From: Syntrophomonas palmitatica JCM 14374 | GTDB lineage: Bacteria; Bacillota; Syntrophomonadia; Syntrophomonadales; Syntrophomonadaceae | Length of the DNA stretch: 64,000 nucleotides | Assembly: GCF_001311885.1 (NCBI RefSeq) | Contig: NZ_BBCE01000005.1 | Coordinates: forward strand, 1-64,000 | Reading direction: 5' to 3' | Shown here: piece after piece, positions 57,837-64,000 of the stretch | Layout: each line of letters begins with the position of its first letter | How positions within the stretch are numbered: the stretch's first letter is position 1 | Notes under the pieces: generated by a model | Database searches by the model: none | Told to the model about the DNA's origin: nothing | What the model saw: the letters and a program-made list of their open reading frames with translations, nothing else | Translations under genes and position numbers: made by a program

Positions 57837-59908
57837 ATGATTATTAACCACAACATACCAGCTCTGAATACCTATAACAAACTGATCATCAACAATCAGG
57901 CATGGCCAAGGCTCTGGAGAAACTGTCCTCCGGCCTGCGCATCAACCGCGCGGCTGACGATGCCGCCGGACTGGCCATATCTGAGAAGATGAGATCCCAG
58001 ATCAGAGGTCTGGACCAGGCCAGCCGTAACGCCATGGACGGCATTTCTTTCATTCAGACGGCTGAAGGCGCTCTGAATGAGACTCACGCCATCCTGCAGC
58101 GTATGCGTGAACTGGCGGTACAGGCGGCCAACGGCACCTACACCTCGCAGGACCGCACTCAGATTCAGAAGGAAATCGACCAGTTAACTTCTGAAATCGA
58201 CCGTATTGCCGGAACCACCCAGTTCAACACCAAGAACCTTTTGGATGGCACCAGCTCGGCTTTGACCTCTACTGACCTTATTTCCACCCGTGTTTTCATG
58301 CGTGACGGTCTGCGCCAGCTTGACCAGTTCGGGCAGAAGGCTCCCGGCGGCGGCAACTATGAACTGAAAATTACCGCCACACCTGGTGACGGAGAAATTC
58401 AAAAAACTGATATCATGAGGATAAAACACGAGACAGTTACGGTAAGCGGCGGAACATCAGCATATACCGCTTTAACCGGAAATGGCGCCAGCGGTTTGTC
58501 CTTTGCGGTCCAGCAGAATTTTACCGGTCCCAGCGGAGTATTACTGACCGGTGTACAGATTGATTTCGCGATTGATACGGCAGGAGCTGCTACCTTTGCG
58601 GTATCCGGTTCAGTGACCGGCGGAACCGCTATTATCAGCGTAACCTTGATACAGGGCGCCAGTGGCACAGCTCAGAGCGGTATAATGCAAACTACAGTAC
58701 AACAAGTATATGACGGCATTATGGCGCTGAAACTGGCTGATACAGGCAGCGGCATGAGCGGTGTCAATGTAAGCTATTTTATGGATATGAGACTGGAAAA
58801 TGCCAGCGCCAGCTTCTCCGGGTTAGGAACCGGGCTCGCGGCCTCTTTGAGTCAAACCGGTTTCCAGGCCACTAAGATTGAACGTGTAGGAGAAATTGCC
58901 CTGGCTACTACCAAGCTCTATGATATCCAGGAGTTCTGGGATAGTTCCGGAAACTTTATATTACAGAATCCCCAGACCATTAACCTGGTGCAGGGCGATG
59001 GAAAGAAAACTTATATAACCCTTTACGACACCGATACCATACAGAACGTAACCGACAAACTAAACAATGCCATCTATAACGGGCTTGACCAGAAGTATGT
59101 AGTTGATTCCTCGGTTGATCCCAAGAGCTTCGTAAGCTACGATCCATGGGGTGTTCTGACCTCAGGTCTCCAGGTAGTTCCAGGAACCATGGTTGTTCGT
59201 TCCTCAATCTCCGGCAATGACGGCAAAATCACGTTTATTGCTGATGATCCCATACTCAGAGCTTTCAGTTTGCAGACAATTCAGAAGGCTACCGAGACCC
59301 AGTTCAAAGTCAGCGTATATGAGGCTCACAGTCAGGTTCTTCTGGCTAAAGACGTACAAATTTCCGGCAACAACCTTATTGGCGTAGTCCACAAGGATGT
59401 TGACGTACAATTTGCCTCTAATACCGGAGTAAGGGTTACCTGGGACAATACCAACAAGAAGTTTGTAATGTCTGGCTTAGCTACTGCCAGCTCCACCTTT
59501 ATCCACATTTCTGACAACACCACTGTATTCCATATTGGCGCTAATCAGAAACAGGATATCGGCGTAGGCATCGGCGATATGAGTTCTCGTGCTCTGGGCG
59601 TGAACAACATCCTGGTGACCAGCAACGAACAGGCCAATATAGCTATTGGGAAACTGGATATCGCTATTAACCGGGTATCAACCGAAAGAGCTAAGCTCGG
59701 CGCCATTCAAAACAGGTTAGAACATACCATTAATAACCTGAATGTAACCTCTGAAAACCTGAGCGCATCCGAATCCCGTATCCGCGATGTCGACATGGCC
59801 AAAGAGATGATGAACTTCACTCGTTACAATATCCTGCAGCAGGCTGCTACAGCCATGCTGGCCCAGGCCAACCAAATGCCGCAGACAGTATTGCAGCTGC
59901 TCAGATAA
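57837..59908 (+). CDS. hag: flagellin (frame break near 57901)
   Basis: About 690 residues after repair. The N-terminal domain ([36 protein letters not shown]) and C-terminal domain ([20 protein letters not shown], then [14 protein letters not shown]) form the filament core. About 400 residues between them are a large surface domain with a flagellin hook IN motif ([18 protein letters not shown]). The start codon's frame stops at 57992; one missing base in CAGGCATGG joins it to the rest. The strong RBS, leader and terminator suit a highly expressed gene. Confidence 0.92.
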
Positions 59909-59927
59909 TCATTCAGGTAAATTTATC

Positions 59928-59965
59928 AATTGTAGCGGAGAATATTTCTCCGCTACAATTTTTAT
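59928..59965 (+). terminator. strong terminator after flagellin
   Basis: Perfect 15-base arms (AATTGTAGCGGAGAA and its complement), a 3-base loop and a T run. Confidence 0.92.
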
Positions 59966-60013
59966 ATACAGAAAATAGTAAGGAAAAAATTAAAACCTGT
60001 TTTTTTATTTTTT

Positions 60014-60041
60014 TTGACCTAACCTGAATCATTGATATTTA
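60014..60041 (+). promoter_or_regulatory. possible promoter of glycosylation genes
   Basis: TTGACC, 16 bases, TATTTA, lying after the flagellin terminator and about 130 bases before the small gene at 60169. Confidence 0.3.
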
Positions 60042-60168
60042 GAGATATCGTGATAATTTATGAAGAATTTGTGATTATCCTGGCTAAATACAAGTGAATT
60101 TTTTTGTTAAGAAAAACGATGTAAATAATATCAGGCTGAGAAATCTTTTTAAAAAAGGGGTTTAGACA

Positions 60169-60432
60169 GTGAACCTGAATGAAATGTTAAACAGGATTTA
60201 TGAAACCATATATTCTTATGAAGTTCAGGATATACCGCTGCAAGTGGTGGACTTTTTTAATGAACTTATTGAGAAACAGGCTATCAATATTAATGATATA
60301 TATCAGGTACAAACATATAATCGCCTGATGAAAAACAGTTTGGAAGCCATGCAGAACATGGACTATCTTTTGCTTGCGGATATTTTGGAATATGAATTGA
60401 AGCCCATATTTGGCTTAGGAAATAAAAATTGA
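60169..60432 (+). CDS. small hypothetical protein upstream of Maf gene
   Basis: An 87-residue, acidic, mainly helical protein (MLNRIYETIYSYEVQDIPLQ, then ADILEYELKPIFGLG). GTG at 60169 follows GGGG. The Maf-type gene starts 12 bases after its stop, so the two are co-transcribed. I do not recognise the family; it could be a partner of the glycosylation factor. Confidence 0.65.
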   Translation: MNLNEMLNRIYETIYSYEVQDIPLQVVDFFNELIEKQAININDIYQVQTYNRLMKNSLEAMQNMDYLLLADILEYELKPIFGLGNKN

Positions 60433-60444
60433 GGTATCGATTGT

Positions 60445-62310
60445 ATGGATTTTTGGGTAAGAAACAGTAATCTTCTGAAGAAATATTATCCTGAATTTTA
60501 CCAAAGGGTGATATTAAGAGATTTTTATTGCCCGGATATGAATATTACAGATGAGGCAAATGGCAATCTGCGTATAAGTAAGGCGTCATGTAATTGTTTC
60601 CTCCACAGCAGCTATAACATTGAACGCGAGATGGAACAAATGTTTAAGGGAATAAGCGATGATCCCAATCAAACTATAATAATTTTTGGTCTGGGTTTGG
60701 GTTATTGCCTGGACTATATTCGTCAACACCGCGTAAAATACCAAACTGTGATAGTGCTGGAGCCATATAATAATATATTCAGAAAACTGCTAGAGAAGAG
60801 AGACATCAGCGAATTGCTCAAAATGAAAAGCGTTTCCCTGAATCTTTTTACAAACCCTTTGGAAATTATTCCCCAGTTAATGGGGCAGGTTATGTTGTCG
60901 AGGAATATTAATATCTTGTTTCATTTATCGTATCGGAGTTTATTTGAAGATATATTTCAGGAAATGTCTCGCTTGTTTATAAATGAAAAAAGGGTTTTGA
61001 TGACCAGTACGGCAACAATTGACCATTTTATCAGGGATTGGACGCAAAACCAGATAAAATCCATCGGCCGCAATGATGATAGTTCGTCCATTTTCCATAA
61101 TCGTTTTGCCGGAGTTCCAGCAATTATTGTGTCCGCAGGACCTTCTTTGGAAAAACGCGTGGAAGAGTTACGGGAAATTAAAGAAAAAGCCTTAATAATT
61201 GCTCCGGGTACAGGGGCGAAAATATGCAAGAATCGTGATATTAAGGCACATTTAGGCATGGCCATGGACTCCGATAAAGAGGAAGCTGATTTGTTTGAAG
61301 ACAGCAATATAAAAATTTTAATCGGTTCTTACCGTTTAAATCCCAAAGTTTATGAAGTTTTTCCCAATCGTATTCTAAGAATGCTATTAAATACTGAAAA
61401 TATTGCCCGCTATTATCATGAACATAATGAAATTCCGCAAGAGCTGATAAGCGACTTTGCCTCGGTATCATCAACCGCCATATATTTCGCGGTTAAGTTG
61501 GGTTGTAATCCTATCATTCTAGTTGGTCAGGATATGTGTTATTATGGGCATCGTACTCACGCGGATGAGGAAGAAAACTCTATAGACGATGCTGTTTCGG
61601 CAAGACTAGTGGAGGCCAAGGACATTAATGGGGAAACAGTATATACGGACACACCGTTCCTGGCTTTACAGAGGGATATGGAACTATTAAACCAGGCTAT
61701 AAAAAGCACTAATAAATTAATTAATGCTTCAGAAGCGGGGTTAGGTATACCAGGAGTTGAAAATATGCGCTTGCGAGATGTATTGGACCGCTATATTTTG
61801 CCTTATGACAATGATGTAACGGCAATTATCGAGAGTGCTTTAATGGAATTGGATGCTGCCGATAATGTTAAAAGACCTTCAGCTGAATTGTTCCTAAATC
61901 ATATGTTGGAGGAATTAAATCGCTTATTAGATATTAATCAAGAAAAGAAACAGGAACTTGACAAACTTAAAGCAATGATTGACAAAGGGCTTAAGAGCAA
62001 CCGCCTATATGATCAGCTTAAAACGATACGACAAAAGAATGACAATTTGCAAGATAGCCAATTGTATAAAATAGTAGTCATACCTATGTTGGAAAGGTTT
62101 ATGAGTTTTTTTCAAGCGGGAGTTATGTACGCTTTTAGCAAAAAAAATGAGGATCCCCGAGCCTGGTTGTATTACGAAGGCAATTATTATGATTTAACCA
62201 ATCGTTATATTAACATGATTAAAACATTAGTTCTCAATGAAATTAATGGAGATGCGGAATCCGGCAGCTTAACGTTTAGCAATAATGCCTTAACCATTAA
62301 TTTTAAATAA
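60445..62310 (+). CDS. Maf/MptE-like (DUF115) flagellin glycosylation factor
   Basis: A 621-residue protein of the motility-associated-factor family. The central domain has IIVSAGPSLEKRVEELREIK near residue 230, AHLGMAMDSDKEEADLFED near 270 and PIILVGQDMCYYGHRTHA near 355. Maf proteins transfer nonulosonic acids (pseudaminic or legionaminic type) onto flagellin. Genes for a nonulosonate-associated methylase and an amidotransferase follow. The region is AT-rich relative to the flagellar genes. Confidence 0.87.
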   Translation: MDFWVRNSNLLKKYYPEFYQRVILRDFYCPDMNITDEANGNLRISKASCNCFLHSSYNIEREMEQMFKGISDDPNQTIIIFGLGLGYCLDYIRQHRVKYQTVIVLEPYNNIFRKLLEKRDISELLKMKSVSLNLFTNPLEIIPQLMGQVMLSRNINILFHLSYRSLFEDIFQEMSRLFINEKRVLMTSTATIDHFIRDWTQNQIKSIGRNDDSSSIFHNRFAGVPAIIVSAGPSLEKRVEELREIKEKALIIAPGTGAKICKNRDIKAHLGMAMDSDKEEADLFEDSNIKILIGSYRLNPKVYEVFPNRILRMLLNTENIARYYHEHNEIPQELISDFASVSSTAIYFAVKLGCNPIILVGQDMCYYGHRTHADEEENSIDDAVSARLVEAKDINGETVYTDTPFLALQRDMELLNQAIKSTNKLINASEAGLGIPGVENMRLRDVLDRYILPYDNDVTAIIESALMELDAADNVKRPSAELFLNHMLEELNRLLDINQEKKQELDKLKAMIDKGLKSNRLYDQLKTIRQKNDNLQDSQLYKIVVIPMLERFMSFFQAGVMYAFSKKNEDPRAWLYYEGNYYDLTNRYINMIKTLVLNEINGDAESGSLTFSNNALTINFK

Positions 62311-62356
62311 ATTACCAAAGGATAACGGCTCAATTCTATGATGAGGTGGAGTAAAG

Positions 62357-62980
62357 ATGCCAGATACTGAACAAGAAATTTTTTGGATGGGTGATTTTGG
62401 TGATAAGTATACGGAACGCAATCAGGGTGAACAAATGCTTGCCAGTAATACGGCTCTCTTTGCATCTATACTTGCAAAAACCGGAAAGGTGGAATCAATC
62501 CTGGAGTATGGGCCCAACCGGGGAATGAACCTTCTGGCTATTCGCAATTTACTGCCTGTATGCGAATTTTCGGGTGTGGAAATAAATCAGACGGCTGTAG
62601 GTGAATTGAAACACTTTTCCTGGATTAAGGTTTATCATGAATCAATGTTGGATTTTAAGCTGGATTACCAGCGTGACCTGGTTTTATCAAAGGGTTTGCT
62701 GATACATATTAACCCGAATGAATTAGAACGGGCATATTCAGTGCTGTATGAAAGCAGTCGAAGGTATATTTGTCTGGTTGAATACTATAATCCCAGCCCG
62801 GTTGAATTAAAGTATCGAGGATTTGAGGGTAAGTTATTCAAACGTGACTTTGCCGGGGAAATGCTTGATAAATATAAAGATTTATATCTCTGTGATTATG
62901 GCTTTGTTTACCATCGTGATAATGTATTCCCACAGGATGATCTAAACTGGTTTTTACTAGAGAAAAGAAAGGGGCAGTAG
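62357..62980 (+). CDS. pseudaminic-acid-biosynthesis-associated methylase
   Basis: A 207-residue SAM methyltransferase-like protein. It begins TEQEIFWMGDFGDKYTERN, has ILEYGPNRGMNLLAI as the cofactor loop and CLVEYYNPSPVELKYRG later, matching the family seen with nonulosonate clusters. ATG at 62357 follows GAGGTGG. It may methylate the sugar or a precursor; this is inferred from the family. Confidence 0.83.
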   Translation: MPDTEQEIFWMGDFGDKYTERNQGEQMLASNTALFASILAKTGKVESILEYGPNRGMNLLAIRNLLPVCEFSGVEINQTAVGELKHFSWIKVYHESMLDFKLDYQRDLVLSKGLLIHINPNELERAYSVLYESSRRYICLVEYYNPSPVELKYRGFEGKLFKRDFAGEMLDKYKDLYLCDYGFVYHRDNVFPQDDLNWFLLEKRKGQ

Positions 62981-62982
62981 AG

Positions 62983-64000
62983 ATGATAAGATATTGTAAA
63001 CGTTGTGTTATGCCGGAAACCAAGCCTGACTTATATATAGATAACGAAGGGGTATGTGACGCTTGCAGAAATTATGAAAAAAGACCCCATGTAGACTGGA
63101 CCCAACGATACAAGGAATTAAATGAGATTCTGGAACGGTATCGCAATAAATCCGGCAGCAACTGGGATTGCATTGTTCCGGTCAGCGGAGGCAAAGACAG
63201 TACCTATCAGGTTATACGCATGCTGCAGTTAGGAATGAACCCTTTATGTGTAACGGCAACAACCTGTGATCTTTCCGACATAGGTCGCCGTAACATCGAA
63301 AACATTAAAAAACTGGGAGTGGATTATGTAGAATTTACTACTAATCCCGTTGTACGACGTAAGCTTAACCGGATAGGCCTAACTCAGGTGGGTGATATAT
63401 CCTGGCCGGAACATGTGAGTATTTTTACTATTCCGGTGCGGGCGGCGGTGCAATTTAATGTGCCCTTGATTATCTGGGGGGAAAACACCCAGGATGAATA
63501 CGGAGGTCCCGCTGCCGGCAAGGAAAGTAAGGTCCTAGATAGACGTTATTTTGAGGAGTTCTGTGGACTGCTTGGGATGAGGGTTTCTGATATGGCTGGT
63601 TTTGAGGGTATTGAACCCAAACATTTGATTCCCTACACTTACCCATCGTATGAAGATATACAACGAGTGGGTGTTACCGGCTTATTTCTGGGTTATTTCC
63701 TGCCCTGGGACGGCTATGGCAATGCTTTAATTTCACAGGCTTACGGTTTTAATACTTTAAGTACCACGGTGGAAGGGTCAGTAGTAAATTATGAGAACCT
63801 GGATAATTACCAGACCGGTATTCATGATTATTTTAAATTCTTGAAATTTGCGTTTGGCCGGGCTACGGATATTGCGTGTCTGCATATAAGAAGAGGGCGT
63901 ATATCCAGGGAAGACGGCAAGGAAATGGTGTACAGGCATGACGGGAAATTTCCCTGGACTTACCTGGGTAAACCATTGAAAGACATTCTGGAACCTCTTG
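62983..64000 (+). CDS. N-acetyl sugar amidotransferase, PseA/WbpG type (partial)
   Basis: 339 complete codons are open to the window end, so the C-terminus is missing. It begins MIRYCKRCVMPETKPDLYID with a CKRC...CDAC zinc site and has the ATP-binding P-loop VPVSGGKDSTYQ near 65, IIWGENTQDEYGGPAAGK near 165 and FLGYFLPWDGYGN near 230. These are marks of enzymes that convert an acetamido sugar group to acetamidino in pseudaminic/legionaminic acid derivatives. It starts 2 bases after the methylase stop. Confidence 0.9.
   Translation, partial: MIRYCKRCVMPETKPDLYIDNEGVCDACRNYEKRPHVDWTQRYKELNEILERYRNKSGSNWDCIVPVSGGKDSTYQVIRMLQLGMNPLCVTATTCDLSDIGRRNIENIKKLGVDYVEFTTNPVVRRKLNRIGLTQVGDISWPEHVSIFTIPVRAAVQFNVPLIIWGENTQDEYGGPAAGKESKVLDRRYFEEFCGLLGMRVSDMAGFEGIEPKHLIPYTYPSYEDIQRVGVTGLFLGYFLPWDGYGNALISQAYGFNTLSTTVEGSVVNYENLDNYQTGIHDYFKFLKFAFGRATDIACLHIRRGRISREDGKEMVYRHDGKFPWTYLGKPLKDILEPL

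Noticed and set aside
2966-57901. Programmed ribosomal frameshifting as the cause of the frame breaks
   Set aside because: No shared slippery heptamer or downstream structure; the breaks are in many unrelated families and mostly fit missing bases in short runs.
1-64000. CRISPR arrays, tRNA or rRNA genes, prophage or complete insertion sequences
   Set aside because: No regularly spaced repeats, no cloverleaf or rRNA sequence and no transposase or phage gene could be recognised by reading.

Overview
The window looks like a stretch of chromosome from a motile, S-layered member of the Clostridia, most like the Syntrophomonas group. The evidence is a FliW/CsrA pair beside flagellin, a DegS/DegU-type two-component system, Maf-type flagellin glycosylation genes, SLH-domain and 'stalk' (copper-amine-oxidase N-terminal-like) surface proteins, strong AGGAGG ribosome sites and frequent GTG/TTG starts. 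The genus is an inference from gene content. I see no rRNA, tRNA, CRISPR array or intact insertion sequence.

Layout. (1) 1-7.7 kb, AT-rich: the end of a NeuB-type nonulosonate synthase, an acyl carrier protein, an AMP-forming ligase, LuxE-like and LuxC-like acyl activation/reduction proteins, a metallo-beta-lactamase-fold hydrolase, two small SMR/EamA membrane proteins, a zinc-ribbon methyltransferase and a WecE/RffA-type sugar aminotransferase. This looks like a cassette that makes and exports an acyl-derived or amino-sugar decoration. (2) 7.9-14.6 kb: exopolysaccharide genes (two glycosyltransferases, a small membrane protein, phosphomannomutase, a WcaJ/WbaP-type initiating transferase, GalE). 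(3) 14.7-19.7 kb: two Uma2-family genes with the same promoter, plus a third remnant, bracketing a lipoprotein gene and an Lgt-like gene. (4) 20.3-27.7 kb: cell-surface proteins, including an SLH protein and two tandem 745-aa S-layer-like paralogues. (5) 27.9-36.2 kb: a TolC-like protein, a CtpA-type protease and an RND pump with adaptor and TetR regulator; a matching operator sits at both the tolC and the pump promoters. (6) 36.4-42.5 kb: an SLH-subtilase, WecB epimerase and a second phosphohexomutase. (7) 42.5-46.6 kb: DegS/DegU and a UbiD decarboxylase with LpdD. (8) 46.7-64 kb: ComF, a YvyF-like protein, FlgM, FlgN, FlgK, FlgL, a DUF6470 protein, FliW, CsrA, FliD and flagellin, then a small protein, Maf/MptE-like protein, a nonulosonate-associated methylase and an N-acetyl-sugar amidotransferase that runs off the end.

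The envelope themes fit together. Nonulosonate and sugar-nucleotide genes at both ends can feed flagellin or surface glycan modification, the middle builds the S-layer and an export pump, and the FliW-CsrA pair can balance flagellin synthesis.

An important caveat is that at least 16 genes carry about 20 small frame breaks. Nearly all are explained by missing bases, mostly in short G or C runs, and conserved protein sequence continues perfectly in the new frame. I read these as probable consensus/sequencing errors and give the coordinates of the repaired genes.
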